Assembly (NCBI GenBank): GCA_030646595.1
Contig: JAUSKS010000028.1
Coordinates: 1 to 14,564, forward strand
DNA: 14,564 nt
Source: Gallionellaceae bacterium
Lineage (GTDB): Bacteria > Pseudomonadota > Gammaproteobacteria > Burkholderiales > Gallionellaceae
Direction of reading: 5' to 3'
Shown here one piece after another: positions 6,924 through 14,564 of the stretch. The notes beneath the pieces were generated by a model. That model did no database searches. It worked only from the letters and a program-made list of their open reading frames with translations, and was not told the DNA's origin. Every line of letters begins with the position of its first letter. Position 1 is the first letter of the stretch. A program made the position numbers and the translations under genes.

Positions 6924-7791
6924 CCTTCAAACATTCTTGCAACGAAACTTCCCAGTCCGGCAATTGAATGCCAAATTGCTTCAGTAATTTGGCATTTGAC
7001 ATCACCGAATACATAGGCCGTTTTGCTGGCGTAGGAAACTCTGCGCTGGTAATCGCGCGCAAAATCGGTGGCGGTTGAATATTATCAAATAGACCACATC
7101 GGGCAGCCGCTTGTGCAAAACCAAACCATGAAGTTTGCCCTTGGGCAGTAAGATGATAAATTCCATTCAGATTTTTTTGGTCAGAACGGCTTAAATACAA
7201 ACCAATGATGCGCGCTGTTGTGTGTGCAATCTCGCGGCTCCAGGTAGGCGCACCCAGTTGGTCATTCACTATGGTGAGCTCTGGCTTCTGTCCACCCAAA
7301 CGCTTTATCGTCGTCAAAAAATTCTTGCGCTGCGCATCGTATACCCAACTGGTGCGAAAAATTAAATAGCGCGCAGCCTGTGCAGCTATCGCCCGCTCTC
7401 CTGCCAGCTTGGTGTGGCCGTAGACATTCAATGGTTGGGGCGTATCTTGTTCCACATAAGGCGTACGCTTGCTGCCATCGAATACATAATCGGTGGAGTA
7501 ATGCACCAGCAACGCATCTAATTTTTTGGCTTCTTGTGCCAATATGCCGGGGGCAGTACCGTTAATTGTCAGTGCCAGATCTGGCTCGGATTCTGCCTTA
7601 TCCACCGCAGTGTGCGCGGCTGCATTAACAATGACATCGGGCTGCAATTTTCTGATTTTTTCGCGCATGCTTTCCGGCACAGATAAATCACAGTCATGCC
7701 TGTCATACGCGATCACTTCACCCAGCGGAGCAAGCGCAGTATGCAACTCGCTGCCAACCTGGCCATTTTTGCCCAAGAGTAAAATTTTCAT
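6904..7791 (-). CDS. rfbD: dTDP-4-dehydrorhamnose reductase
   Basis: RfbD (RmlD) carries out the last step of dTDP-L-rhamnose synthesis, the NAD(P)H-dependent reduction of dTDP-4-keto-L-rhamnose. Of 295 residues, the N-terminal Rossmann motif is GKNGQVG at 7-13, NAAAHTAVDKAE follows at 56-67, and the active-site segment STDYVFDG is at 99-106. The YxxxK catalytic pair is Tyr124/Lys128, and the RTSWVY and NDQLGAPTW motifs are typical of RmlD. It is the last gene of the rfbBACD order and starts 12 bp after the rfbC stop with no strong ribosome-binding site. Its 3' end overlaps the tolC end by 20 bp on the opposite strand. Confidence 0.96.
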   Translation of the reverse strand: MKILLLGKNGQVGSELHTALAPLGEVIAYDRHDCDLSVPESMREKIRKLQPDVIVNAAAHTAVDKAESEPDLALTINGTAPGILAQEAKKLDALLVHYSTDYVFDGSKRTPYVEQDTPQPLNVYGHTKLAGERAIAAQAARYLIFRTSWVYDAQRKNFLTTIKRLGGQKPELTIVNDQLGAPTWSREIAHTTARIIGLYLSRSDQKNLNGIYHLTAQGQTSWFGFAQAAARCGLFDNIQPPPILRAITSAEFPTPAKRPMYSVMSNAKLLKQFGIQLPDWEVSLQECLKANAAPD

Positions 7792-7803
7792 GGCTACGCA
7801 TTC

Positions 7804-8352
7804 TTAAGGAAATAATTCAGCCTGGGCAAACGGCACGCCCTCTTGGTCCTTTTTAGACAAGGCGGGAATGCGCCCATCGAGATGCCAATCAATCGCCAGA
7901 TCAGCATCATTCCACAATACCGAGCGCTCATATTCAGGTGCCCAATAGTCGGTGGTCTTGTACAGAAACTCCGCCTGTTCGCTCAGCACGACAAAGCCGT
8001 GGGCAAATCCTTCTGGCACCCATAACATGCGTTTATTTTCGGCTGAAAGTATGACTCCTTGCCAGCGCCCAAAAGTAGGCGAAGAACGACGTATATCCAC
8101 TGCTACATCGAGCACTTCGCCCGCCACCACCCGTACCAGCTTGCCCTGTGCTTGCTTGATTTGATAATGCAGTCCGCGCAAAACATTCTGCACCGAACGG
8201 GAATGATTGTCCTGTACGAAATTGACAGATCGCCCAATTAAATTGGCAAAGGCTTTTTGATTGAAACTCTCGAAAAAAAAGCCGCGCTCATCACCAAATA
8301 CTTTGGGCTCGATAATCAATAAATCAGGTATGGCGGTTGGGATAGCTCGCAT
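7804..8352 (-). CDS. rfbC: dTDP-4-dehydrorhamnose 3,5-epimerase
   Basis: RfbC (RmlC) epimerises C3 and C5 of dTDP-4-keto-6-deoxyglucose, the third step of the pathway. The frame is open 16 codons further upstream, to 8400. I chose the ATG at 8352 because it gives 182 residues beginning MRAIPTAIPDLLIIEP, the usual family N-terminus and length, and begins 1 bp after the rfbA stop. The longer version would overlap rfbA by 47 bp. The cupin fold carries the expected catalytic residues: His62 in RGLHYQ, Tyr131 in EFLYKTTDYW and Asp169 near the C-terminus. FGDERGFFFESF, QDNHSRS and WVPEGFAHGF are family motifs. Translation is probably coupled to rfbA. Confidence 0.95.
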   Translation of the reverse strand: MRAIPTAIPDLLIIEPKVFGDERGFFFESFNQKAFANLIGRSVNFVQDNHSRSVQNVLRGLHYQIKQAQGKLVRVVAGEVLDVAVDIRRSSPTFGRWQGVILSAENKRMLWVPEGFAHGFVVLSEQAEFLYKTTDYWAPEYERSVLWNDADLAIDWHLDGRIPALSKKDQEGVPFAQAELFP

Positions 8353-8353
8353 A

Positions 8354-9229
8354 TTAAATAACTTCTTTAAGCAAGCCCAGCAAATATTGCCCATAACCAT
8401 TTTTTACCAGTGGCTGGGCCAGTTTTTCTATTTGCCCGGCATTGATATAACCACGCCGATAAGCGATTTCTTCCGGACACGCAATTTTGAGGCCTTGGCG
8501 TTTTTCCAAAGTCTGGATAAAGAGCGAGGCTTCCAGCAAGGAATCATGTGTACCGGTATCCAGCCAGGCATAACCACGCCCCATCACTTGCACATCCAGT
8601 TTTCCGCTATCGAGGTAAATCTGGTTGACCGTGGTAATTTCCAGTTCGCCGCGCGCCGAAGGTTTAATGGATTTGGCAATTTCTACAACGTGATTATCGT
8701 AAAAATATAAACCGGTCACAGCGTAATTAGATTTAGGTTGCTTGGGTTTTTCTTCCAGGCTAATGGCGCGCCCACCCTTGTCGAATTCTACGACTCCATA
8801 ACGCTCCGGATCTTGCACATGGTAAGCAAATACCGTCCCACCCGCAGGCTTGATCACGGCTGCTGAGAGAATTTTTTCAAAGTTGCTGCCATAAAAAATA
8901 TTGTCCCCCAGCACTAATGAACAAGCATCCTTACCAATAAAAGATTCCCCAATAATAAACGCCTGCGCCAAACCGTCCGGTGAAGGCTGCACGGCATAGG
9001 AAAAATTTATGCCCCACTGCGCACCATCGCCCAGTAGTTGTTCAAAACGCGGCGTATCCTGCGGTGTAGAAATTATCAGAATGTCGCGTATCCCGGCCAG
9101 CATCAACGTAGCCAGCGGATAATAAATCATTGGCTTGTCATAGATCGGCAACAGCTGTTTGGAAATGGGCTGAGTCACCGGATAAAGCCGGGTGCCAGAA
9201 CCGCCAGCTAAGATGATACCTTTTGTCAT
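8354..9229 (-). CDS. rfbA: Glucose-1-phosphate thymidylyltransferase
   Basis: RfbA (RmlA) joins glucose-1-phosphate and dTTP to give dTDP-glucose, the entry step to dTDP-L-rhamnose. It is usually feedback-inhibited by the end product. Of 291 residues, the nucleotide-binding loop [11 protein letters not shown] is at 7-17, and [15 protein letters not shown] follows. The metal-binding Asp109 is in [10 protein letters not shown], and [20 protein letters not shown] is the sugar-site region (over residues 170-200). The length is normal. The ATG overlaps the rfbB stop in ATGA, and an AGGA at 9237-9240 stands 7 bases upstream, so translation may be both coupled and independent. Confidence 0.97.
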   Translation of the reverse strand: MTKGIILAGGSGTRLYPVTQPISKQLLPIYDKPMIYYPLATLMLAGIRDILIISTPQDTPRFEQLLGDGAQWGINFSYAVQPSPDGLAQAFIIGESFIGKDACSLVLGDNIFYGSNFEKILSAAVIKPAGGTVFAYHVQDPERYGVVEFDKGGRAISLEEKPKQPKSNYAVTGLYFYDNHVVEIAKSIKPSARGELEITTVNQIYLDSGKLDVQVMGRGYAWLDTGTHDSLLEASLFIQTLEKRQGLKIACPEEIAYRRGYINAGQIEKLAQPLVKNGYGQYLLGLLKEVI

Positions 9230-10308
9230 GATATTTTCCTGTCACTGTAATTTTGTTCTATCCAATTCTGATACTCGCCGCTGATCACCGCGTCTACCCA
9301 GGCCGTGTTGGCCAGATACCATTGCACTGTTTTGCGCAGCCCGGTGTCAAATGTTTCCAGCGGTTTCCAACCCAGCTCACGCGCAATTTTGCTGGCATCG
9401 ATAGCATAACGACGATCATGGCCAGGGCGGTCGGGAACGTAAGTAATCAGCGAGGCATACGGTTCGTCTTGTGGGCGCAATTCATCGAGCAATGCGCATA
9501 TAGCCTGCACCACTTGCAGATTGGTTTTTTCATTCCAGCCACCGATGTTGTAAACCTCGCCTACCTGACCACGCTCCAGCACCAGGCGCAAGGCGCGGGC
9601 ATGGTCTTCCACATACAGCCAGTCGCGGATGTTGTCGCCCTTGCCATAAATCGGTAGTGGTTTTTTATTGACCGCATTCAAGATCACCAGCGGAATAAGT
9701 TTTTCTGGAAAATGATAAGGACCATAGTTATTGGAACAGTTGGTGGTCACCACTGGCAGTCCGTAAGTGTGATGCCAGGCGCGCACCAGGTGATCCGCCG
9801 CTGCTTTACTGGCAGAGTAAGGCGAATTCGGTTGATAGGCAGTGTCTTCAGTAAAAAATCCGGTATCGCCCAGGCTGCCATATACTTCATCAGTAGAAAT
9901 ATGGTGGAAACGAAAAACATTTTTGCGTGGCGCAGCCAGCCCGCTCCAATATACGCGCGCCGCTTCGAGCAAGGTATAAGTGCCGACTATATTGGTTTCG
10001 ATAAAAGTGGCTGGGCCGCTGATGGAGCGGTCAACATGAGATTCCGCCGCCAGATGCATCACTGCGTCCGGCTGATATTCATGAAACAGGCGGTTGATTG
10101 CGACAGCATCGCAAATATCTACATGCTCGAAACGGTAGCGCGGGTGATTGGCCACTTCTATCAGGGATTGCAAATTACCGGCATAGGTCAGCTTGTCTAC
10201 ATTGATTACCGTCGCTGTGCTGTCCGCGATTAATTGGCGCACCAGGGTGGAACCAATAAAGCCTGCGCCGCCGGTAACGAGAATTGTTTGGCCAAGAATT
10301 TTGTTCAT
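9226..10308 (-). CDS. rfbB: dTDP-glucose 4,6-dehydratase
   Basis: RfbB (RmlB) converts dTDP-glucose to dTDP-4-keto-6-deoxyglucose with bound NAD+, the second step of the pathway. It is an extended short-chain dehydrogenase of 360 residues. The NAD-binding motif TGGAGFIG is at 12-19, and [11 protein letters not shown] at 85-95. The catalytic Thr139-Asp140-Glu141 lies in STDEVYG. Tyr164 and Lys168 form the YSASK pair, and [30 protein letters not shown] and [10 protein letters not shown] are family signatures. Its ATG shares one base with the pgi stop (TGATG) and no Shine-Dalgarno sequence is seen, so translation is probably coupled to pgi. Confidence 0.97.
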   Translation of the reverse strand: MNKILGQTILVTGGAGFIGSTLVRQLIADSTATVINVDKLTYAGNLQSLIEVANHPRYRFEHVDICDAVAINRLFHEYQPDAVMHLAAESHVDRSISGPATFIETNIVGTYTLLEAARVYWSGLAAPRKNVFRFHHISTDEVYGSLGDTGFFTEDTAYQPNSPYSASKAAADHLVRAWHHTYGLPVVTTNCSNNYGPYHFPEKLIPLVILNAVNKKPLPIYGKGDNIRDWLYVEDHARALRLVLERGQVGEVYNIGGWNEKTNLQVVQAICALLDELRPQDEPYASLITYVPDRPGHDRRYAIDASKIARELGWKPLETFDTGLRKTVQWYLANTAWVDAVISGEYQNWIEQNYSDRKIS

Positions 10309-11951
10309 CAGATTTTTATCTGCCGGGCCAGCGTGTGTTTAATTAGATTAGTGGTCGATGCGTCATGCGCATGCGTTTGTTTATTTTGTAACTCTGGCAA
10401 TAATTTATCGGCCAGTTGTTTGCCCAGTTCTACGCCCCACTGATCGAATGGGTTGATGTTCCAAACTACACTTTGTACAAACACCTTGTGCTCATACAAG
10501 GCGATCAGCATGCCCAGGGTATAGGGGTCCAGCATATCGAACAACAGCGTATTGCTGGAATGATTACCGGGAAATATTTTGTACGGCAGCAAGGCTTCCA
10601 ATTGCGTCCCCTGCAATCCTTGCGCCTCCAGTTCCGCGCGCGCCTCTGCCGCAGCTTTACCCAGCATCAAGGCCTCGCTCTGGGCAAAGCAATTAGCCAG
10701 CAACAAGGCATGGTGTTCTCCCAGCGGATTATGGCTGGCAATAGGTGCCAGGAAATCGACCGGTATGTGCTGTGTGCCTTGATGAATAAGTTGGTAGAAA
10801 GAATGCTGGCCATTGGTGCCGGGCTCACCCCATAGCACTATCTGCGTCGCGTAATCTATTTCTTGCCCTTCGCGATCAGCGCGCTTGCCATTGCTCTCCA
10901 TTTCCAGTTGTTGCAAATAGGCGGGAAAATATTGCAGGTATTGATCGTAAGGCAGTATGGCCTGCGCGCTGGCCCCACAGAAATTGGTATGCCAGATACC
11001 CAGCAAACCCAAAATCACGGGCATGTTCTGTTGCAACGGGGCTTCCTGAAAATGGCGGTCCATGCTGTGCGCGCCTGCCAACATGCGTTCAAAATTATCC
11101 ATGCCCAGGTATAGCGCGATGGGCAAGCCGGTGGCCGACCACATCGAGTAGCGCCCACCTACCCAATCCCACAGCTCAAACACATGATCCAGATCGATGC
11201 CGAAACGGGAAGCCGCAGCAGGATTAGCCGATACCGCTACAAAATGTTGGGCCACTGCATGCTCGCCTAAGCGCTTAACCAGCCAGGCCCGCGCGGAATG
11301 CGCATTAAGCAGCGTTTCCTGGGTGGTAAAAGTTTTTGAGCTGATGATAAAAAGCGTGGTGTCGACACTACACTGCTTCAATGTTTCGACCAAATCGGTA
11401 GCGTCCACATTGGAAACAAAATGCACGTTCAAGTTTACGTTGCCATACGGTTTGAGCGCAGAACATGCCATCCGCGGCCCTAATGCAGAACCGCCGATGC
11501 CGATATTTACAATATCGTGGAAAGGTTTGCCGCTGTAGCCACGCAATGTTCCGTGGCGCACCCCATCACAAAAGTCGCGCATGTGCTGGCGTACGCGCAG
11601 CACATCCGGCATGACATCTTTGCCATCCATATACACCACTTGCCCAGAAGGCGCGCGTAGTGCGGTATGTAAGGCCGCACGCTGTTCGCTGCTGTTGATT
11701 TTGTCACCGCTGAACAAACGAGTTACCCAATCTTCCAGCTTGGCCTGACGGCCCAGATTTAATAGGAGGGCAAAGGTTTCTTCGGTAATAAGATTTTTCG
11801 AGTAATCCAGTAACAGGCCAGGTAACTGCAAAGTAAATTTATCGAAGCGAGCGGGATCACCGTGGAACATATCGCGCAAGCTGCGCTGGGAAATAGCGGA
11901 TTGATGGGCTGTTAATGCACGCCAGGCGGGAGAGGAAATTAAGTTTGACAT
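10308..11951 (-). CDS. pgi: Glucose-6-phosphate isomerase
   Basis: Pgi interconverts glucose-6-phosphate and fructose-6-phosphate in the cytoplasm, for glycolysis, gluconeogenesis and supply of sugar precursors. The 547 residues match the large bacterial form (549 in E. coli). Both family signatures are present: [19 protein letters not shown] at about 262-280 and [17 protein letters not shown] at 495-511. The catalytic residues Glu352 (MESNGK), His383 ([12 protein letters not shown]) and Lys511 are all in place, and [11 protein letters not shown] at 149-159 lines the phosphate site. No good ribosome-binding site precedes the ATG. The stop shares a base with the rfbB start, which ties the gene to the rhamnose operon. 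A 114-bp gap separates it from the DUF2934 gene. Confidence 0.97.
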   Translation of the reverse strand: MSNLISSPAWRALTAHQSAISQRSLRDMFHGDPARFDKFTLQLPGLLLDYSKNLITEETFALLLNLGRQAKLEDWVTRLFSGDKINSSEQRAALHTALRAPSGQVVYMDGKDVMPDVLRVRQHMRDFCDGVRHGTLRGYSGKPFHDIVNIGIGGSALGPRMACSALKPYGNVNLNVHFVSNVDATDLVETLKQCSVDTTLFIISSKTFTTQETLLNAHSARAWLVKRLGEHAVAQHFVAVSANPAAASRFGIDLDHVFELWDWVGGRYSMWSATGLPIALYLGMDNFERMLAGAHSMDRHFQEAPLQQNMPVILGLLGIWHTNFCGASAQAILPYDQYLQYFPAYLQQLEMESNGKRADREGQEIDYATQIVLWGEPGTNGQHSFYQLIHQGTQHIPVDFLAPIASHNPLGEHHALLLANCFAQSEALMLGKAAAEARAELEAQGLQGTQLEALLPYKIFPGNHSSNTLLFDMLDPYTLGMLIALYEHKVFVQSVVWNINPFDQWGVELGKQLADKLLPELQNKQTHAHDASTTNLIKHTLARQIKI

Positions 11952-12044
11952 GATTACTACAACTCATCGCCCTCAGGTTTATCAACTACAAGGTTAAACG
12001 CTGGAAATCCAAGCAGCTCCTAGCCGCCTTGTTTCAGATTTGTC

Positions 12045-12062
12045 GGCACATCAGGCCGTGCC
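12045..12062 (-). terminator. Weak hairpin after the DUF2934 gene, doubtful terminator
   Basis: GGCAC (12045-12049) pairs with GTGCC (12058-12062) around an 8-base loop, starting 4 bases beyond the DUF2934 stop. In the direction of transcription it is followed by GACAAATCTG rather than a T run, so it is not a standard intrinsic terminator. It might still separate the glgB transcript from pgi. I saw no convincing promoter in the rest of the 114-bp gap. Confidence 0.25.
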
Positions 12063-12065
12063 TAT

Positions 12066-12416
12066 TTACAGCCTTGCATCAATTTCTGCTTCAGCAGCCA
12101 CCCAATCACTCAGCGCATCTCCGCCATGAAAACCACGTTTCTCCGCGCGCAAATAGGCCGCGGCAGCGATCATTTTGTAACGCTCTTCAGCAGTAATCTG
12201 CATTTTGTTCGAAGCCGCTGTAGCCGCCTTTGGCAGACGTTTTTTGGCTGATGGCGTTTTAACTGCAGGTTTTGTAGCCGCTGGTGTTGTTTTGACTGCT
12301 GGCTTCTTAATGGTGGCAGGTGTCGCGCGTGCTTTTTTGGCTAACGGCTTTTTAGCCGCAATAGCGGTAGCAGTGCGAGAAGTTGTTTTGCTGGAAATAC
12401 TTTGTGAAATGGCCAT
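12066..12416 (-). CDS. DUF2934 protein with Lys/Ala/Pro-rich, histone-H1-like N-terminus
   Basis: The 116-residue protein has two parts. Residues 1-72 are low-complexity and basic, rich in K, A, P and T, with KPAVKT occurring twice (38-43 and 49-54), like histone H1 tails or bacterial nucleoid proteins. Residues 74-116 match the DUF2934 pattern: ITAEERYKMIAAAAYLRAEKRGF, then a glycine turn (GGD) and DWVAAEAEIDARL. The function is unknown; non-specific DNA or polyanion binding by the tail is inference. I chose the start at 12416 rather than an in-frame ATG five codons upstream, because AAGGAG at 12422-12427 sits 5 bases before it and the longer version would place that site inside the coding region. 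It follows the glgB stop by 33 bp, so the two are probably co-transcribed. Confidence 0.85.
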   Translation of the reverse strand: MAISQSISSKTTSRTATAIAAKKPLAKKARATPATIKKPAVKTTPAATKPAVKTPSAKKRLPKAATAASNKMQITAEERYKMIAAAAYLRAEKRGFHGGDALSDWVAAEAEIDARL

Positions 12417-12421
12417 GATCT

Positions 12422-12427
12422 CTCCTT
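12422..12427 (-). promoter_or_regulatory. Shine-Dalgarno site that fixes the DUF2934 gene start
   Basis: AAGGAG on the minus strand lies 5 bases before the ATG at 12416. It would fall inside the coding region if the ATG at 12431 were used, so the internal ATG is preferred. Confidence 0.7.
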
Positions 12428-12449
12428 TCATAAGTTAGCATGTCGCTCA

Positions 12450-14564
12450 TCATGCTGGAACTAGCATAATACCTGCCAGTGGCGGTAATTGTATCTCGGC
12501 AGAATAAGGTTGTCCCATCCAAGGTACAGCCTGGGCATGAATTTTACCGGCATTGCCCAGATTGCCGCCACCATAATAATATGAATCACTGTTAAAAACT
12601 TCCCGATAAGCGCCCGCTATCGGTAAACCGATGCGATAACCCCGACGCGGTACCGGGGTAAAATTACAAATAATAACCGCCATCTCGCCATTGCGCCCAT
12701 GCCGCATAAAAGAGAGCAACGAATTTTCGGCGTCCTGACAATCTATCCAGGAAAAACCACTGTGCTCAAAATCCTGTTCATACAACGCAGGCGAATTACA
12801 ATAAAAATGATTAAGGTCACGCACCAAATTTTGCAGTTGGCGGTGCGGTGCCAGCTCCAGCTGCCACCATTCCAGCTCCCAGCCCGCGCGCCATTCCGGC
12901 CCCTGGCCAAATTCATTGCCCATGAAGTTAAGTTTTTTGCCGGGGCTGGTCATCTGGTAAACCAGCAACAACCGCAGGTTGGCAAATTTCTGCCAGGCAT
13001 CGCCGGGCATGCGATCCAGCAACGAACCTTTACCATGCACCACCTCATCATGTGAAAAAGGCAGCACAAAATTTTCGGTGTAGGCATACAACTGGCTGAA
13101 GGTAAGCTGGTTGAGATAATAGCGGCGGTGTACCGGATCATGTTGCATAAAGCTGAGCGTGTCGTGCATCCAGCCCATATTCCACTTCATGGAAAATCCC
13201 AATCCGCCCACATACACCGGGCGCGACACAGCAGGCCAGGCGGTGGATTCTTCGGCCATGGTCAGCGCGCCGGGAAATAACTCATGCACCATGATATTCA
13301 GTTCGCGCAGGAAGGCGATGGCTTCCAGATTTTCCCGCCCACCATATTTATTCGGCAGCCATTCCCCTTCTTTGCGTGAATAATCGAGATAGAGCATGGA
13401 AGCAACTGCATCCACGCGCAGGCCATCAAAATGAAATTGTGACAGCCAGTAATGCGCGCTCGACAGCAAAAAACTTTTTACTTCGTTGCGCCCATAATTA
13501 AAAATATGTGTGCCCCAGTCCTGATGGAAACCCAGGCGCGGATCTTCATGTTCATACAGCGCAGTGCCGTCGAAGCGTGCCAGTGCAAATGCGTCCTGCG
13601 GAAAATGGGCGGGCACCCAGTCGAGCAGCACACCTATGCCCGCTTGATGACAGCTATCTACAAAATAACACAAGTCATCGGGCGCGCCGAAACGGCTGCT
13701 GGCAGCAAAATAGCCGGTCGTTTGATAGCCCCACGATTCGTCCAGTGGATGTTCAGACACCGGCATCAATTCCACATGGGTATAACCCATATCTTGAAGA
13801 TAAGGGATCAGATGTTCCGCCAGTTGGCGGTAACTATAAAAACTGCCATCGGAATGACGTTTCCATGAACCGATATGGATTTCATAAATATTGAGCGGCG
13901 CATGCAGCCAGTCCCATTTACGGCGTTGCTCCAGCCATACCGCATCCTGCCATTCATGCGTGACCGGCAAAGCGGCGCAGGCGGCTGTGCCTGGGCGTAA
14001 TTCATAGGCATTGGCATAAGGATCGGTTTTCAGCAGCAAGGCACCATTACGATTACGAATTTCGTATTTGTACAAGGTGCCCGCTTCTATATCGGGAATA
14101 AACACTTCCCATACGCCACTCGAACCATGCACCGACATGGGATGAGTACGCCCATCCCAGCGATTGAATTCTCCCACTACACTGACCCGTTCGGCATTCG
14201 GTGCCCATACGGCAAAACGAATTCCGGCCACACCATCTATCTGCATGGCATGGGAACCGAAAATGCGATAACCCTGATGCAGATTGCCTTCGTTAAACAG
14301 ATGCAGATCAAAACTGGAAATTTGGGGAGCAAAGGCATAGGGGTCGTGCTTCAAACTGGCTGTGCCATTTTCCAGTGCCTGTACAAGATAGGGGTGAGTG
14401 GGTTCATTTCGGCCCCGCCATTCGAATAAACCTTCAGCATGGATACGTTGCAGCGGGACAGTGCCACTGCTCAGCTCAAGGCTGATTTCGCTGGCCCAGG
14501 GATTAAATATACGCACCACATAATCCTGCATTTCGTGGTGTAAGCCCAGATAATCATAAGGATG
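12450..14564 (-). CDS. glgB: 1,4-alpha-glucan (glycogen) branching enzyme, 5' end outside window
   Basis: GlgB cuts alpha-1,4 glucan chains and re-attaches them as alpha-1,6 branches during glycogen synthesis. The frame stays open to the window edge. The 11 codons before the first internal ATG (14531) read [11 protein letters not shown], matching the DPFSVLG-type N-terminal region of GlgB, so the true start is outside, about 20 residues further by comparison with E. coli. The visible 704 residues contain the N-terminal domains, with the CBM48 motif [20 protein letters not shown] at about 117-136. They also contain the GH13 barrel with Asp315, the nucleophile Asp385 ([10 protein letters not shown]), the acid Glu438 (TMAEEST) and Asp506 ([10 protein letters not shown]), plus a C-terminal beta domain. 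These four align without gaps to E. coli D335, D405, E458 and D526. Other glg genes may lie upstream, outside the window. Confidence 0.97.
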   Translation of the reverse strand, partial: HPYDYLGLHHEMQDYVVRIFNPWASEISLELSSGTVPLQRIHAEGLFEWRGRNEPTHPYLVQALENGTASLKHDPYAFAPQISSFDLHLFNEGNLHQGYRIFGSHAMQIDGVAGIRFAVWAPNAERVSVVGEFNRWDGRTHPMSVHGSSGVWEVFIPDIEAGTLYKYEIRNRNGALLLKTDPYANAYELRPGTAACAALPVTHEWQDAVWLEQRRKWDWLHAPLNIYEIHIGSWKRHSDGSFYSYRQLAEHLIPYLQDMGYTHVELMPVSEHPLDESWGYQTTGYFAASSRFGAPDDLCYFVDSCHQAGIGVLLDWVPAHFPQDAFALARFDGTALYEHEDPRLGFHQDWGTHIFNYGRNEVKSFLLSSAHYWLSQFHFDGLRVDAVASMLYLDYSRKEGEWLPNKYGGRENLEAIAFLRELNIMVHELFPGALTMAEESTAWPAVSRPVYVGGLGFSMKWNMGWMHDTLSFMQHDPVHRRYYLNQLTFSQLYAYTENFVLPFSHDEVVHGKGSLLDRMPGDAWQKFANLRLLLVYQMTSPGKKLNFMGNEFGQGPEWRAGWELEWWQLELAPHRQLQNLVRDLNHFYCNSPALYEQDFEHSGFSWIDCQDAENSLLSFMRHGRNGEMAVIICNFTPVPRRGYRIGLPIAGAYREVFNSDSYYYGGGNLGNAGKIHAQAVPWMGQPYSAEIQLPPLAGIMLVPA

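Noticed and set aside
8353..8400. N-terminal extension of rfbC by 16 residues
   Set aside because: The extra residues ([13 protein letters not shown]...) are simply the rfbA end read in another frame. The internal Met gives the standard RmlC N-terminus and length.
9712..10233. Plus-strand open frame of 173 codons antisense to rfbB
   Set aside because: rfbB is intact with all catalytic motifs across the same bases. The antisense product resembles no family, and such frames are common opposite well-coded genes.
12437..12456. AGCATG/CATGCT inverted repeat over the glgB stop codon
   Set aside because: The 6-bp stem with an 8-base loop lacks a T run, and the DUF2934 gene follows at once. It is too weak to call a terminator or attenuator.
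1..14564. tRNA, rRNA, CRISPR array, transposase, toxin-antitoxin or defence genes
   Set aside because: No regularly spaced direct repeats and no recognisable tRNA or rRNA sequence were seen. Every long open frame that survives overlap checks is a known housekeeping, efflux or sugar gene or the DUF2934 protein.

Overview
The window looks like an ordinary, densely coded chromosomal stretch from a Gram-negative proteobacterium. It carries an outer-membrane TolC-type channel, an inner-membrane RND pump with its adaptor, dTDP-rhamnose genes for surface polysaccharide, and glycogen synthesis. Base composition by eye is near 50% GC and even across the window. The PIMT-like gene next to tolC, together with the style of the proteins, suggests a betaproteobacterium, perhaps in or near Nitrosomonadales. 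That placement is inference from memory and was not computed.

Layout. (1) Bases 1-280 hold the C-terminal half of a LexA/UmuD-type S24 self-cleaving protein on +, cut by the window edge. (2) Bases 281-450 lie between two convergent genes and hold a 116-bp element with 11-bp terminal inverted repeats and nested hairpins. (3) On -, from 4688 down to 451, are a membrane-fusion adaptor gene and an MdtB/MdtC-like RND permease gene, overlapping by 4 bp. (4) Divergently on +, from 4884, are a PIMT-like methyltransferase gene and a tolC-family gene. These two arms probably form one tripartite efflux system with its parts on both sides of a shared 195-bp promoter region. (5) Everything from 14564 down to 6904 is on -, in transcription order glgB (5' end outside the window), a small DUF2934 gene with a lysine/alanine/proline-rich N-terminus, pgi, rfbB, rfbA, rfbC, rfbD. 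The last five are joined by overlaps or gaps of 1 to 12 bp and read as one operon. rfbD converges on tolC and overlaps its end by 20 bp.

Working together. GlgB branches glycogen, Pgi interconverts glucose-6-phosphate and fructose-6-phosphate, and RfbA/B/C/D turn glucose-1-phosphate plus dTTP into dTDP-L-rhamnose. The right half is therefore a hexose-phosphate crossroads between storage and cell-surface sugar. The phosphoglucomutase that would link the two is not in the window.

I found no RNA gene, CRISPR array, transposase, phage gene or clear new system. The least ordinary items are the inverted-repeat element at 327-442, the PIMT-like protein lacking the usual TIS-x-P motif, and the DUF2934 protein with its histone-H1-like tail. 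Several start sites were adjusted from the longest open frame: rfbC and the DUF2934 gene are shortened, and glgB and the S24 gene are extended to the window edges.
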